DNA of 64,000 nt. Source: Comamonas sp. SCN 67-35 (GTDB taxonomy: Bacteria; Pseudomonadota; Gammaproteobacteria; Burkholderiales; Burkholderiaceae_C). Positions 9,420 through 18,655 of the stretch are shown here, in pieces. Within the stretch, counting starts at the first letter, position 1, and the number at the start of each line of letters is the position of its first letter. A model generated the notes under the pieces. The model saw only the letters and a program-made list of their open reading frames with translations, ran no database searches and was not told the DNA's origin. The stretch spans positions 124,001 through 188,000 of the forward strand of contig MEFV01000003.1 of the NCBI GenBank assembly GCA_001725255.1, written 5' to 3'. The translations under genes were made by a program, and so were the position numbers.

Positions 9420-10283
9420 ATGGAATCCAATACCGAACTGCAGGACGCCCGCCTCATCGAGATGTGGGGCGAACTGCACCGCAACACCACCAATGGCGAC
9501 CCGTTCAAGCCCAACGCCTACCGGCTGGCCTTCGTCGATCCCGAATTCCTGCAGCGGCGCGAGACGCGCGGCATCCGCTTTCAGCTCGAACTGCTCAAGC
9601 CCGACCTGAACCTGATCGAACAAGGCATAGAGAGCACGGTGGTGGTCTACGGCAGCGCCCGCACCCTGGCGCCAGATGAAGCCGCGAAAAAACTCGAAAG
9701 CGCACGTGCCAGCGGTGACGCGCAGCGCATCGCGCTGGCCGAACGCGACGTGCGCAACTCACGCGACTACGAGCAGGCCCGGCGCTTTGCGCGCTACGTA
9801 GCCGAATACAGCCTGAACAAACCGCCGGCCGAACGCCTGACGATCTGCACCGGCGGCGGCCCGGGCATCATGGAAGCGGCCAACCGCGGCGCGCACGATG
9901 TGGGCGCGCCCAACATCGGCCTGAACATCACGCTGCCGCACGAGCAAAGCTGCAACCCTTACATCACACCGTCGCTGGCGTTCAAATTCCATTACTTCGC
10001 GCTGCGCAAGATGCACTTCATGATGCGCGCCAAGGCGTTGGTGGTGTTCCCCGGCGGCTTCGGCACCTTTGACGAGCTGTTCGAGGTGCTCACGCTGGTG
10101 CAGACGCACAAGACCAAGCCCGTGCCCATCGTGCTCTTCGGCAGCAGCTTCTGGACGCGGGCGCTGCACCTGGAGGTGCTGGTGGAACAGGGCACGCTCT
10201 CGGCCGAAGACCTAGAGCTCTTTCACGTCACGGACGATCCGCACGAGGCGTGGGAGATCATCCGCACGTTCTACAAGATGTGA
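9420..10283 (+). CDS. LOG family protein (nucleotide-5'-monophosphate nucleosidase-like)
   Basis: A 287-residue cytosolic protein of the LOG / former lysine decarboxylase-like family, which cleave nucleoside monophosphates at the N-glycosidic bond (cytokinin riboside phosphate hydrolases in plants and some bacteria). The family motifs are ICTGGGPGIMEAANRGA (about 142-158) and the PGGxGTxxE active-site loop seen as VFPGGFGTFDELFEVLTLVQ (about 210-229). It is longer than the ~190-residue type I enzymes because of an N-terminal extension, as in the larger bacterial LOG group. It is convergent with the P450 gene. The physiological substrate is not established; older databases wrongly call such proteins lysine decarboxylase. 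Confidence 0.88.
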   Translation: MESNTELQDARLIEMWGELHRNTTNGDPFKPNAYRLAFVDPEFLQRRETRGIRFQLELLKPDLNLIEQGIESTVVVYGSARTLAPDEAAKKLESARASGDAQRIALAERDVRNSRDYEQARRFARYVAEYSLNKPPAERLTICTGGGPGIMEAANRGAHDVGAPNIGLNITLPHEQSCNPYITPSLAFKFHYFALRKMHFMMRAKALVVFPGGFGTFDELFEVLTLVQTHKTKPVPIVLFGSSFWTRALHLEVLVEQGTLSAEDLELFHVTDDPHEAWEIIRTFYKM

Positions 10284-10284
10284 A

Positions 10285-11457
10285 TCAGATCCAGTTCAAG
10301 ATCAGCGGTAAACGCGCAAAGCCCATGGCCGGATAGCGCGCGTACTCGCGCGGCTGATCGGCCCGGGCCGGCGCAATCGCGCGCGTGGCATCGAGCATGG
10401 CGCGCAGCCAGACCGCGAGCTGCACGCGCGCCATCGGGGCGCCGGGACAGACGTGAATGCCCGCGCCATAAAGCAGGTTGCGGCTCTGGTCGCGGCCCAG
10501 GCGGAACTCCTCGGGCGCCTCGAACACGCGCGGATCACGGTTGGCGGCGGTCCAGTGCACGGTAACGCGCTCGCCCGCTTCGAACTCGTGCCCGCCGACA
10601 TGCGCCGGGCAGCTCGCCACCCGGCGGTTGACGACGAGCGGCCCGTGCAGGCGCAGCATTTCCTCGATCGCCTCCGCCTGCAGCTCGGGCTGCCCGCGCA
10701 AACGCTGCTGCCAGTCCGGATGGCATGCAAGCCACTCGGCGATGATGCCCACCGACGCGGCGATGGTGCCGATCTCGCCCACCGTCCAGTTGCGCAGGAT
10801 GCTGGCGATGGCGCCGCGCGAAAGCGGCTGGCCATCGACCACTTCATGCATCAGCGCCTCGGTGGCGTCGCGCACCGCGGCATCGCCCGTGCCGCTGCGC
10901 TCATCGAGCATGCGATCGATCAGCGCCTCGAACTGCAGGCCGAGTTCGCCCAGGCGCGCACGGTCCTGCGCCAGGGAGGCCCGGTGGTGCTGTGCGATCC
11001 ATGCGGCCATCTCCGCCTCGAGCGTCTGCGGCCAGCCGAGAAAGGCGCACTGGGTGCGCGCCGCGTAGGGCAAGGCGCATTCGGCGATGAAATCGAACGG
11101 CGCCGCGCCATGCACCCGGCGTGCCTCGCCGATCAACGCGGCGGCCACGGCCTCATACACCGGCCGCATCGCCGCCACGCGCGCCGGCGCGAAGTAAGGG
11201 TCGATCAGCCTGCGATAGACGGTGTGCTGTGGCGGGTCCATGCCGTTGGGCACGGCCACATGGCTGGAAACCACGCTGCTGAAGCGCGCGTGATCCTGCA
11301 CGACGGCCAGCACATCGGCATGCCTGAAGACCGAGGCGCCCAGCGCCTCGGAGCGGGCGACACCGTGCGACTCACGCAAGCGGTCATACGCGGCGAGCTG
11401 GTTGCGCTGCACGTCGTCGCTGCGCACATCCCAATCGATGGTCTGGCAATCGTTCAT
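10285..11457 (-). CDS. cytochrome P450 with atypical I-helix
   Basis: A 390-residue soluble bacterial P450. The heme loop is LLYGAGIHVCPGAPMARVQL (about residues 328-347, Cys thiolate ligand, Tyr where Phe is usual), the ExxR helix is EEMLRLHG (about 264), and the meander follows. The I-helix reads RNWTVGEIGTIAAS (about 216-229) instead of the canonical A-G-x-D/E-T-T, so the usual acid-alcohol pair for oxygen activation is not obvious. No ferredoxin or ferredoxin reductase gene lies beside it, so redox partners must come from elsewhere. It is divergent from fccA. Substrate unknown. Confidence 0.92.
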   Translation of the reverse strand: MNDCQTIDWDVRSDDVQRNQLAAYDRLRESHGVARSEALGASVFRHADVLAVVQDHARFSSVVSSHVAVPNGMDPPQHTVYRRLIDPYFAPARVAAMRPVYEAVAAALIGEARRVHGAAPFDFIAECALPYAARTQCAFLGWPQTLEAEMAAWIAQHHRASLAQDRARLGELGLQFEALIDRMLDERSGTGDAAVRDATEALMHEVVDGQPLSRGAIASILRNWTVGEIGTIAASVGIIAEWLACHPDWQQRLRGQPELQAEAIEEMLRLHGPLVVNRRVASCPAHVGGHEFEAGERVTVHWTAANRDPRVFEAPEEFRLGRDQSRNLLYGAGIHVCPGAPMARVQLAVWLRAMLDATRAIAPARADQPREYARYPAMGFARLPLILNWI

Positions 11458-11666
11458 GGCACCTCGGGAAAACCCGACTATGTCACAGCATCGCCTCGCA
11501 TAAAACCAGCCACCCCGCAGCCAACTCAGGTTTTTCCGACATCCACGCCCTCCTGTCTACGCGGGCAAACCCCCACCTCGGGATGGCACCGAGCTCTTAC
11601 CATCCATCAGCGTTCACGCATGTTCGCCCACCTTCCGCCCCCCAACCGTCCAGAGGAGGACCCAAG

Positions 11667-11975
11667 ATGACACGAGTGCTCTACGCCGCGCTGGCGGCCG
11701 GCCTGCTGGCAACCGCCGGCCATTCCCATGCGCAAGACGACCCGCTGCAGGTGCGCAGCTGGGCCGCGGGCTGCGCCAATTGCCACGGCACCAACGGCCA
11801 TGCCGAACAGGGCATGCCGCCGCTGGCCGGCAAGAGCCGCGCCGACATGACGGAAAAGCTGCTCGCCTACAAGAGCGGCGCGGCCCCGTCCACCATCATG
11901 CAGCAGCTCGCCAAGGGCTACTCCGACGATCAGCTGGCAGCCATTGCCGGTTATCTGTCGGCACAGAAGAAGTAA
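11667..11975 (+). CDS. fccA: flavocytochrome c sulfide dehydrogenase, cytochrome subunit (class I cytochrome c)
   Basis: A 102-residue secreted monoheme cytochrome c. Residues 1-22 form a signal peptide ending near SHAQ, the heme site CANCH is at about 36-40, and the distal methionine is probably in QGMPPLAGK (about 50). The start follows GAGGAGGACCCAAG. It is 11 bp upstream of the flavoprotein gene, and a small c553-like subunit in this position is the electron acceptor of flavocytochrome c (sulfide to sulfur, electrons to the respiratory chain). A role with another flavin dehydrogenase substrate is possible, but the pairing with the next gene supports FccA. Confidence 0.85.
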   Translation: MTRVLYAALAAGLLATAGHSHAQDDPLQVRSWAAGCANCHGTNGHAEQGMPPLAGKSRADMTEKLLAYKSGAAPSTIMQQLAKGYSDDQLAAIAGYLSAQKK

Positions 11976-11986
11976 GGAGGCCCCCC

Positions 11987-13270
11987 ATGGATCGTCGTCA
12001 ATTCATCCGTGCCGGTTCGGCTGCTTCAGTGGTTTCCGCCCTGGGCTTCACCGCCGGTTGCGCCTCGGTGAGCGGCGGTGCGGGCGGCAAGGTCGTGGTC
12101 GTCGGTGGCGGCTACGGCGGCGCCACGGCCGCCAAGTACATCCGCATGTGGTCTGAAGGCAGGGTCGAGGTCACGCTGGTCGAACCCAACGCCGCCTTCG
12201 TCTCCTGCCCCATTTCCAATCTGGTACTGGGCGGCAGCAAGACCCTGGCCGACATCACCACGCCCTACGACAACCTCGGCGCCCGCCACGGCGTGAAGCT
12301 CGTGCGCGACCGCGTGAGCGGCATCGACATGGACAAGCGCCAGGTCCGGCTCGCCGGCGGCGCCGCACTGGCGTACGACCGGCTCATCCTCTCGCCCGGC
12401 GTGGATTTCATGTGGGAGCAGCTCCCCGGCATGAACAGGCCCGGTGCGCAGGACAAGGTGCTGCACGCCTGGAAGGCCGGCCCGCAGACGCTGGCGCTGC
12501 GCCGCCAGCTCGAGGCCATGCCCGACGGCGGCGTGTTCGCGATCAGCATCCCTCAGTCGCCCTACCGCTGCCCGCCCGGGCCGTATGAGCGCGCCTGCCA
12601 GGTGGCGAGCTACTTCCAGCAGGCCAAGCCCAGATCCAAGGTACTGATCCTGGATGCCAACGACGACGTGACCTCCAAGGGCGCGCTGTTCAAGAAAGCC
12701 TGGGCGGATCGCTACAAGGGCCTCATCGAATACCGCCCCAAGCACCCTCTGGTGGACGTGGACGTCGCGACGAACACGCTCAAGTTCGAGTTCAACGATG
12801 ACGTCAAGGCACAGGTGCTCAACGTGATCCCGCCGATGCGTTCGGGCGACGTGGTGACGCAGGCCGGCCTGGCCACGGCCAACAAGCGCTGGTGCGATGT
12901 GGACTGGCTCACGATGGAGCACGCCCAGGCCAGGGGCGTGCACATCCTGGGCGACTGCACGCAGAGCGCGCCGCTCATGCCCAAGTCCGGCCACATGGCC
13001 AACCAGCACGGCAAGGTGGCGGCCGCGGCCATCGTGGCACTGCTCTCGGGCAAGGCGCCGGGCAGCCTGCCGATCTACAACAACACCTGCTACAGCTTCG
13101 TGAGCGCCACGGATGTGGTGCACGTGGCGAGCGTGCACCGCTACGACGCCGAGAAGAAGACCATGCTCACCGTGCCGGGCTCGGGCGGGGTGTCGCCTGC
13201 AGCCAGCGAAATGGAGGGGCGCTTCGCGCTCGCCTGGGCACGCAACATCTGGGCCGATACGCTGGCCTGA
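11987..13270 (+). CDS. fccB: flavocytochrome c sulfide dehydrogenase, flavoprotein subunit
   Basis: A 427-residue periplasmic FAD protein of the sulfide:quinone oxidoreductase/FccB fold. It begins with a twin-arginine type signal, MDRRQFIRAG, and a hydrophobic stretch to about residue 28. The FAD-binding Rossmann motif VVVVGGGYGGATAAKY is at 37-52. The redox-active cysteines fit FVSCPISN (about 72) and NNTCYS (about 365). DCTQSAPLMPKSGHMANQHG (about 325-344) is the typical second FAD contact. AAGGAGG precedes the start. Together with fccA it would oxidise sulfide in the periplasm; in a heterotroph it may serve detoxification. A convergent rmuC gene follows. Confidence 0.9.
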   Translation: MDRRQFIRAGSAASVVSALGFTAGCASVSGGAGGKVVVVGGGYGGATAAKYIRMWSEGRVEVTLVEPNAAFVSCPISNLVLGGSKTLADITTPYDNLGARHGVKLVRDRVSGIDMDKRQVRLAGGAALAYDRLILSPGVDFMWEQLPGMNRPGAQDKVLHAWKAGPQTLALRRQLEAMPDGGVFAISIPQSPYRCPPGPYERACQVASYFQQAKPRSKVLILDANDDVTSKGALFKKAWADRYKGLIEYRPKHPLVDVDVATNTLKFEFNDDVKAQVLNVIPPMRSGDVVTQAGLATANKRWCDVDWLTMEHAQARGVHILGDCTQSAPLMPKSGHMANQHGKVAAAAIVALLSGKAPGSLPIYNNTCYSFVSATDVVHVASVHRYDAEKKTMLTVPGSGGVSPAASEMEGRFALAWARNIWADTLA

Positions 13271-13293
13271 GCACCGAAGCTGCGCCGATTCAA

Positions 13294-13312
13294 AGGGGCA
13301 CGTGCTGCCCCT
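13294..13312. terminator. hairpin between convergent fccB and rmuC
   Basis: AGGGGCA and TGCCCCT form a perfect 7-bp stem around a 5-base loop in the 45-bp gap between the two convergent stops. There is no T tract, so it is at best a weak or Rho-assisted terminator serving either strand. Confidence 0.4.
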
Positions 13313-13315
13313 CTG

Positions 13316-14944
13316 TCATGCCTGGACGTCGTCAGCGTCCTCGGCGGGCAGGGTCGGCACGGCCGCGGGGTCCGGCGCGGGCAGCTCCTGCACATCGCGC
13401 AGCTTGCGCTGGATGGCTCGCGTGCGCACGTCCACCTGCTCGAACTTGCGCGCCGCCGCGTCGATGGACTTGCGCGTGGCATCGACCGCCTCACCGAACT
13501 TGGCGAACTCGGTCTTCACCTGCCCGAGCACGCCCCAGACTTCGGAGGAGCGCTTCTCGATCGCCAGTGTCTTGAAGCCCATCTGCAAGCTGCTAAGCAT
13601 GGCGGCGAAATTGGCCGGGCCGGTGATCATCACGCGCGTCTCGTTCTGCACCGCCTCCACAAGGCCCGGGCGGCGCATGACCTCGGCGAAGAGCCCTTCG
13701 GTGGGCAGGTAGAGCACGGCGAAATCGGTGGTGTACGGCGGCGCGACGTACTTGGCGTGGATCTTCCTGGCTTCGCCGCGGATCGAGGTTTCGAAGGCGT
13801 TGCCCGCGGCCTGGATCGCGGCCTTGTCCGCCGACTCCTGCGCATCCATGAGCCGCTGGTAGTGCTCCACCGGGTACTTGGAATCCACCGGCAGCCACAC
13901 CGGCGCCTCGTTGCTGCGCCCGGGCAGGCGGATGGCGAACTCGACCAGTTCATCGCTGCCCGGCACGGTCTTGACATTGCGCGCGTACTGCTCGGCCGTG
14001 AGCACGTTGTCGATGATGGTGCCCAGCTGCATCTCGCCCCAGGTGCCGCGCGTCTTCACATTGGTCATCACGCGCTTCAAGTCGCCCACGCTGCTCGCGA
14101 GCGTCTGCATCTCGCCCAGGCCCTTGTGCACCTGCTCCAGCCGCTCGCTCACCAGCTTGAAGGATTCGCCCAGGCGCTGCTCCAGCGTGGCGTGCAGTTT
14201 TTCATCGACGGTGCGGCGCATCTCCTCCAGCCGGGCGGCGTTGTCGGTCTGGATCGCGGCGAGGCGCTCGTTGAGCGCATTGCGCAGCGCCTCGCCGCCC
14301 TGCTGGTGGCTCGCGACCAGGCCCGAGAGCTGGCGCGTCAGTTCCTGCGTGGTCAGCCCAAGCTGATCCTTCAGCGCCAGCGACATCGCGCCGAGCTGGG
14401 CGTGCAGGTCACCCTTGAGCGAATCGAGCGTGCCGCGCATGGCCTCGGCAAGCGCGTCGAAGCGCTCCTGCACACGCTGGCCCATGGCCTGGGTGCTCGC
14501 GGCCACGCCCTCGCGCGACTGCACGCTGTCCGCCGCCAGCTGCTGCGCCGTGGCCGAGAGCTCGGCGCGAAACGCGGCCAGCGCCTGGGTCTGCTCGCCG
14601 CGCGCATGCGTGAGCAACTGCTCCAGATGGATCTGCAGATGGCCGAAGGCGGCCTGCAACTCGCCGCGGCTGGCACGCGCGTCCTCGCGCGCCTGGGCCA
14701 GGCGTTCGTCGAGCATTCCCTGCGTGGTCTGGGTGAAGGCGCGCAACTGCTCGCCCATGCCCGCCAGCGCGCCATCGTTGCGCGCCACCGCGAGCTGCGT
14801 GGACTGCACCGCCGCCTCCAGCGCCTGCAGGCGCTCGGGCCACTCGGGCGGCAGGCTCACGCGCGGGCGACGCACGAGCAGCGCGATGAGCAGCAGCAGC
14901 GCCAGCGCGAGCAGCACCAGCGCAACGATCCATTCAAAAGACAT
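13316..14944 (-). CDS. rmuC: DNA recombination protein RmuC
   Basis: A 542-residue protein with an N-terminal membrane anchor (hydrophobic residues 5-24) and a long coiled coil (about 35-240, Gln/Ala/Glu/Leu rich). The conserved RmuC nuclease-like domain covers about 250-490, seen in RGTWGEMQLGTIIDNVLT, LPVDSKYPVEHYQRLMD and YLPTEGLFAEVMRRPGL. The family limits DNA inversions at short inverted repeats and has a predicted restriction-endonuclease-like fold; its biochemical role is poorly known. A short charged C-terminal tail follows. The repeat element immediately upstream forms its leader. Confidence 0.94.
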   Translation of the reverse strand: MSFEWIVALVLLALALLLLIALLVRRPRVSLPPEWPERLQALEAAVQSTQLAVARNDGALAGMGEQLRAFTQTTQGMLDERLAQAREDARASRGELQAAFGHLQIHLEQLLTHARGEQTQALAAFRAELSATAQQLAADSVQSREGVAASTQAMGQRVQERFDALAEAMRGTLDSLKGDLHAQLGAMSLALKDQLGLTTQELTRQLSGLVASHQQGGEALRNALNERLAAIQTDNAARLEEMRRTVDEKLHATLEQRLGESFKLVSERLEQVHKGLGEMQTLASSVGDLKRVMTNVKTRGTWGEMQLGTIIDNVLTAEQYARNVKTVPGSDELVEFAIRLPGRSNEAPVWLPVDSKYPVEHYQRLMDAQESADKAAIQAAGNAFETSIRGEARKIHAKYVAPPYTTDFAVLYLPTEGLFAEVMRRPGLVEAVQNETRVMITGPANFAAMLSSLQMGFKTLAIEKRSSEVWGVLGQVKTEFAKFGEAVDATRKSIDAAARKFEQVDVRTRAIQRKLRDVQELPAPDPAAVPTLPAEDADDVQA

Positions 14945-14946
14945 GA

Positions 14947-15016
14947 AATACTATCATATCAATAGCTTATAGCGCTTTCCAGCATTGCGTAAAAGGCACT
15001 TTTTGCCATTAAAAAA
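14947..15016. repeat. Comamonadaceae-type dispersed repeat, copy 3
   Basis: CTATCATATCAATAGCTTATAGCGCTTTCC...GGCACTTTTTGCCATT keeps the CTAT / ATAG / AGCGCTT / GCC-TTTT order of the family. It fills the gap upstream of rmuC and also covers the last codons and the TAA stop of the 2-hydroxyacid dehydrogenase gene (PVF-stop), so that C-terminus is partly repeat-encoded. Confidence 0.55.
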
Positions 15017-15974
15017 CAGGTGTAAGCGCCCCACGGCCCTCAAAAAAAGCGATCAGGTTGTCCGCCGCCAGATCGGCCATCGCAAGACGCGTGGGCACGG
15101 TGGCGCTCGCGATGTGCGGCGTCAGCACGACGTTGGGCAGCGTGAGCAGCGCGGGATTCACGCGCGGCTCGCCCTCGAACACGTCCAGCCCCGCGGCCGC
15201 CAGGCGCCCTGCCTGGAGCGCCAGCACCAGCGCGTTCTCGTCGATGAGTCCACCGCGGCCGATGTTCACGATCGTCGCCGTCGGCTTCATGCACGCGAGT
15301 TCCGCCGCGCCGATGATGTGGTGCGCCTCGCTCGTGTAGGGCAGCACGAGCACGAGGTGGTCGGACTCGGCCAGCAGCTCCTGCAGGCCGACAAAGCGCG
15401 CCCCGCAGGCCTGTTCCACGTCGGTATCGAGCCGGTGCCGGTTGTGGTAGATCACCTTCATGCCGAAGCCGTGCGCACCGCGCCGGGCGATGCCGCGGCC
15501 GATGCGGCCCATGCCGAGGATGCCAAGCGTGCTGCCATGCACCTCGGAGCCCGCGAACATGTCGTAGCGCCAGCGTTTCCACAGCCCCGCACGCAGGAAT
15601 TTCTCGGCTTCGAGCATGCGCCGCGCGGCCGCCATCACGAGGGCGAAGCCGAAATCCGCGGTGGTTTCGGTCAGCACGTCGGGCGTGTTCGTGCCCACCA
15701 CGCCCGCGGCGCGCATCGCCGCCACATCCAGGTTGTTGTAGCCCACGGCCATGTTGGCGACGATCCTGAGTTGCGGATTGGACGCCAGCACCGACGCGTC
15801 GATGCGATGCGTTCCCGTGATGAAGGCGCCCTGCTGATCCACCAGGCGCCGCGTGAACTCGTCCTGGCGCCAGGTCTCGCCCTCGGCAATGGCCTGCACG
15901 TCGAAATGCTCCCTCAGGCGCTGCAACACCTGGGGAAAGACGGCACAGGCGACGAGCACACGCGGTTTGGACAC
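15009..15974 (-). CDS. D-2-hydroxyacid dehydrogenase (glyoxylate/hydroxypyruvate reductase type)
   Basis: A 321-residue NAD(P)-dependent D-isomer 2-hydroxyacid dehydrogenase. The nucleotide-binding motif is LGILGMGRIGRGIARRGA (about 149-166). The catalytic arginine lies in NIGRGGLIDENAL (about 233), the Glu in LDVFEGEPRVNPAL (about 258) and the His in TPHIASAT (about 283). It most resembles the GhrB/GyaR group that reduces glyoxylate and hydroxypyruvate, but gluconate-type 2-keto acids are also possible. It is 10 bp downstream of the antiporter gene on the same strand. Its end lies inside a repeat copy. Confidence 0.9.
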   Translation of the reverse strand: MSKPRVLVACAVFPQVLQRLREHFDVQAIAEGETWRQDEFTRRLVDQQGAFITGTHRIDASVLASNPQLRIVANMAVGYNNLDVAAMRAAGVVGTNTPDVLTETTADFGFALVMAAARRMLEAEKFLRAGLWKRWRYDMFAGSEVHGSTLGILGMGRIGRGIARRGAHGFGMKVIYHNRHRLDTDVEQACGARFVGLQELLAESDHLVLVLPYTSEAHHIIGAAELACMKPTATIVNIGRGGLIDENALVLALQAGRLAAAGLDVFEGEPRVNPALLTLPNVVLTPHIASATVPTRLAMADLAADNLIAFFEGRGALTPVF

Positions 15975-15984
15975 GGCGAAACCC

Positions 15985-17406
15985 TCAGAAAAACAGCCAG
16001 GTAATGACGATGAACAGCGGCACCAGAATGCCGCACGACCACAGCATGTAGCCGAAGAAGCTCGGCATCTTCACTCCACGGTCTTCGGCAATGGACTTCA
16101 CCATGAGGTTGGGCGCATTGCCGATGTAGGTGTTGGCACCCATGAACACCGAGCCGATCGAGATCGCCGCGAGCGTGGCCGCGTACGTGCTCATGAGCGT
16201 GGCGGCGTCGCCACCTGCCGTGTTGAAGAAGACGAGGTAGGTCGGCGCGTTGTCAAGCACCGAAGACAGCGCCCCCGAAGCCCAGAAATACATGGCCGGA
16301 ATCGGCTGACCGTCGGCGCCCGTGACGGCGGCGACGATGGGGCCGAACGGCCCGTGGACCCCGGCGCGCAGCATGGCAATCACCGGGATGATGGTGAGGA
16401 AGATGCCGGCAAAGAGCTTGGCCACCTCCTGCATCGGCCCCCAGCTGAACTGGTTGGCCTCGTGCACCGCATGCGGCGTGATGGCCATGGAGATCATCGT
16501 CACGGCCACCATGCCCACGTCGCGCACCAGCGAGGGCAGATCCACCACGGTGCCCGCGATCTCCCACCGGATATCCGACTGCCACACGCCACTGAGCAGC
16601 ACCAGGCCCACGATCACGGCCAGCAGGACGAAGTTGAGCTTGCCGTCGAACCCCAGGCCACCACGACCCGAGTCGGGCGTGGGGTCGGTCCGGTTGATCT
16701 CGCCCGCCTGGCGGAAGTACCAGCTGTCGAGCGCGAAGAACAGCGCCAGCAGCACCGCGACGAGGAACAGCGTCTCGAAGATCACGTGCTGCGCGGTCCA
16801 GAAAAACGTCACGCCCTTCAGAAAGCCGAGGAACAGCGGCGGATCGCCCAGCGGCGTGAGCGAACCGCCGGCATTGGACACGATGAAGATGAAGAAGATC
16901 ACCACGTGCGCCACATGCTTGCGGTCGTCGTTGGCGCGGATCAGGGGGCGAATCAGCAGCATCGACGCACCCGTCGTCCCCATGAAGCTCGCGAGCACCG
17001 CGCCCACGGCGAGAATGCCCGTGTTGAGCACGGGCGTGCCGCGCAGATTGCCGCGGATGTAGATGCCGCCCGCCACCGTGAACAGCGCCGTGAGCAGGAT
17101 CACGAACGGGAGGTATTCGGCCACCAGCGCATGCACCAGTCCCTGCCCCGCGCTGGCCCAGCCAAAGCTCAGCCCGAACGGAACGAAGAACGCCAGCGCC
17201 CAGCCGGCCGTGATCTTGCCGTAGTGGTGATGCCAGACCATGGGCGCAAGCATGGGCAGCACCGCGATCGAGAGCAGCACGCCCGCGAACGGCACGCCCC
17301 ACCACGGCGCCAACTGGCTGCCATCGACCTCGGCCGCACCGGCCATCAGGGGCAGCAGCCCCAGCAACGCCAGGGCGCACAGACGCCTCGCCTTCATCCA
17401 TCCCAT
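15985..17406 (-). CDS. nhaD: NhaD-type sodium:proton antiporter
   Basis: A 473-residue polytopic membrane protein of the ion-transporter superfamily with about 12 hydrophobic segments. It starts at MGWMKARRL because AGGAGG lies six bases upstream, and residues 5-24 look like a signal or first membrane segment ending GAAE. NhaD-type marks are GGSLTPLGDPPLFLGFLKGV (about 197-216) and FMGTTGASMLLIRPLIRAND (about 157-176), which carry conserved polar residues in membrane helices. It would exchange Na+ for H+ across the inner membrane for pH and salt control. It lies between pncB and a 2-hydroxyacid dehydrogenase on the same strand. Confidence 0.9.
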   Translation of the reverse strand: MGWMKARRLCALALLGLLPLMAGAAEVDGSQLAPWWGVPFAGVLLSIAVLPMLAPMVWHHHYGKITAGWALAFFVPFGLSFGWASAGQGLVHALVAEYLPFVILLTALFTVAGGIYIRGNLRGTPVLNTGILAVGAVLASFMGTTGASMLLIRPLIRANDDRKHVAHVVIFFIFIVSNAGGSLTPLGDPPLFLGFLKGVTFFWTAQHVIFETLFLVAVLLALFFALDSWYFRQAGEINRTDPTPDSGRGGLGFDGKLNFVLLAVIVGLVLLSGVWQSDIRWEIAGTVVDLPSLVRDVGMVAVTMISMAITPHAVHEANQFSWGPMQEVAKLFAGIFLTIIPVIAMLRAGVHGPFGPIVAAVTGADGQPIPAMYFWASGALSSVLDNAPTYLVFFNTAGGDAATLMSTYAATLAAISIGSVFMGANTYIGNAPNLMVKSIAEDRGVKMPSFFGYMLWSCGILVPLFIVITWLFF

Positions 17407-17443
17407 TTGCCGCCTCCTTGTCCCTGATTCTTCTGCTCTGCGC

Positions 17444-18643
17444 TCACACCGGCGCCGCGATGTTGAACACCTGTCGCAGGTAGGCGAGGTATTTCTCGTC
17501 ATTGCACATGTTCTTGCCCGGCGCGTCCGACAGCTTGGCCACGGGCTGGCCGTTGCAGCGTGTCATCTTGATGACGATCTGCAGCGGCTCGTAGCCCAGG
17601 TCGTTCGTGAGGTTGGTGCCGATGCCGAACGCCAGTTGACAGCGCCCGTGAAAGCGCTCGTACAGCTCGATGATGCGCGGCACCGTCAGGCTGTCGCTGA
17701 AGATCAGTACCTTGGACAGCGGATCGACACGGTTGTCGCGGTAGTGCTGCAGCATGCGCTCGCCCCAGGAGAAGGGGTCGCCGCTGTCGTGGCGCGCGCC
17801 GTCGAAGAGCTTGCAGAAGTACAGGTCGAAGTCGCGCAGGAAGGCGTTCATGCCGTACACGTCCGACAGCGCGATGCCCAGGTCGCCGCGGTATTCCTTG
17901 GCCCAGACCTCGAAGCCATAGACCTGCGTGTCGCGCAGGCGCGGCCCCAGCGCCTGGCAGGCCTGCAGGTACTCATGCGCCATCGTTCCGAGCGGCGTCA
18001 GGCCCAGCTTCATCGCATACAGCACGTTGCTGGTGCCGGCGAACTTGCCCGTCACGCCCCGGTGCTTGTCTTCCACCCCCAGCTTGTCCGCAAGCGTGCG
18101 CAGCAATTCCTCATGCCAGATACGCGAAAAGCGCCTGCGCGTGCCGTAGTCCGCGATCTTCAGCTCCTGCAGGCCTGCCCCATGCAGTTGGTCCACCTTG
18201 ATCGCCAGGCGCCTTCTGCCTTCATCGTGGTCGGGCCTGGGATGCTGGTTGCGAAAGTAGACCTCGTTGACGATGGAGAGCACCGGAATCTCGAACAGGA
18301 TGGTGTGCAGCCACGGCCCGATGATGGTGATGTCGATCTCGCCATTGGACAGGGGCGTGACGTGGATGTATTTCTCGTTGAGCTTGAAGAGGCCCAGAAA
18401 GTCCACGAAATCGCTTTTGATGAAGCGCATCGACCCCAGATAGGCGAGCTCCGCATCCTGCAGCTTCAGGCTGCACAGTGCGCGGATTTCGTCGCGGATC
18501 TCCTGCACATAGGGCGCCAGCGACACCCCGGGCGTGCGGCACTTGAAGCGGTACTCCACCTGGGCGCTGGGGAAGTGATGCAGCACCACCTGCATCATCG
18601 TGAATTTGTACAGGTCGGTGTCAAGCAGGCTCTGGATGATCAT
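17444..18643 (-). CDS. pncB: nicotinate phosphoribosyltransferase
   Basis: A 399-residue cytosolic enzyme of the NAD salvage (Preiss-Handler) pathway, converting nicotinate and PRPP to nicotinate mononucleotide with ATP stimulation. Visible motifs are [19 protein letters not shown] at residues 4-22, the PRPP and active-site region [23 protein letters not shown] (split as [12 protein letters not shown] and [10 protein letters not shown], about 203-226), and [18 protein letters not shown] (about 280-297). Length and motifs match the E. coli type. The preceding thioesterase stop is 12 bp upstream, so the two are probably cotranscribed. Confidence 0.96.
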   Translation of the reverse strand: MIIQSLLDTDLYKFTMMQVVLHHFPSAQVEYRFKCRTPGVSLAPYVQEIRDEIRALCSLKLQDAELAYLGSMRFIKSDFVDFLGLFKLNEKYIHVTPLSNGEIDITIIGPWLHTILFEIPVLSIVNEVYFRNQHPRPDHDEGRRRLAIKVDQLHGAGLQELKIADYGTRRRFSRIWHEELLRTLADKLGVEDKHRGVTGKFAGTSNVLYAMKLGLTPLGTMAHEYLQACQALGPRLRDTQVYGFEVWAKEYRGDLGIALSDVYGMNAFLRDFDLYFCKLFDGARHDSGDPFSWGERMLQHYRDNRVDPLSKVLIFSDSLTVPRIIELYERFHGRCQLAFGIGTNLTNDLGYEPLQIVIKMTRCNGQPVAKLSDAPGKNMCNDEKYLAYLRQVFNIAAPV

Positions 18644-18655
18644 CGGGTTTCACAT

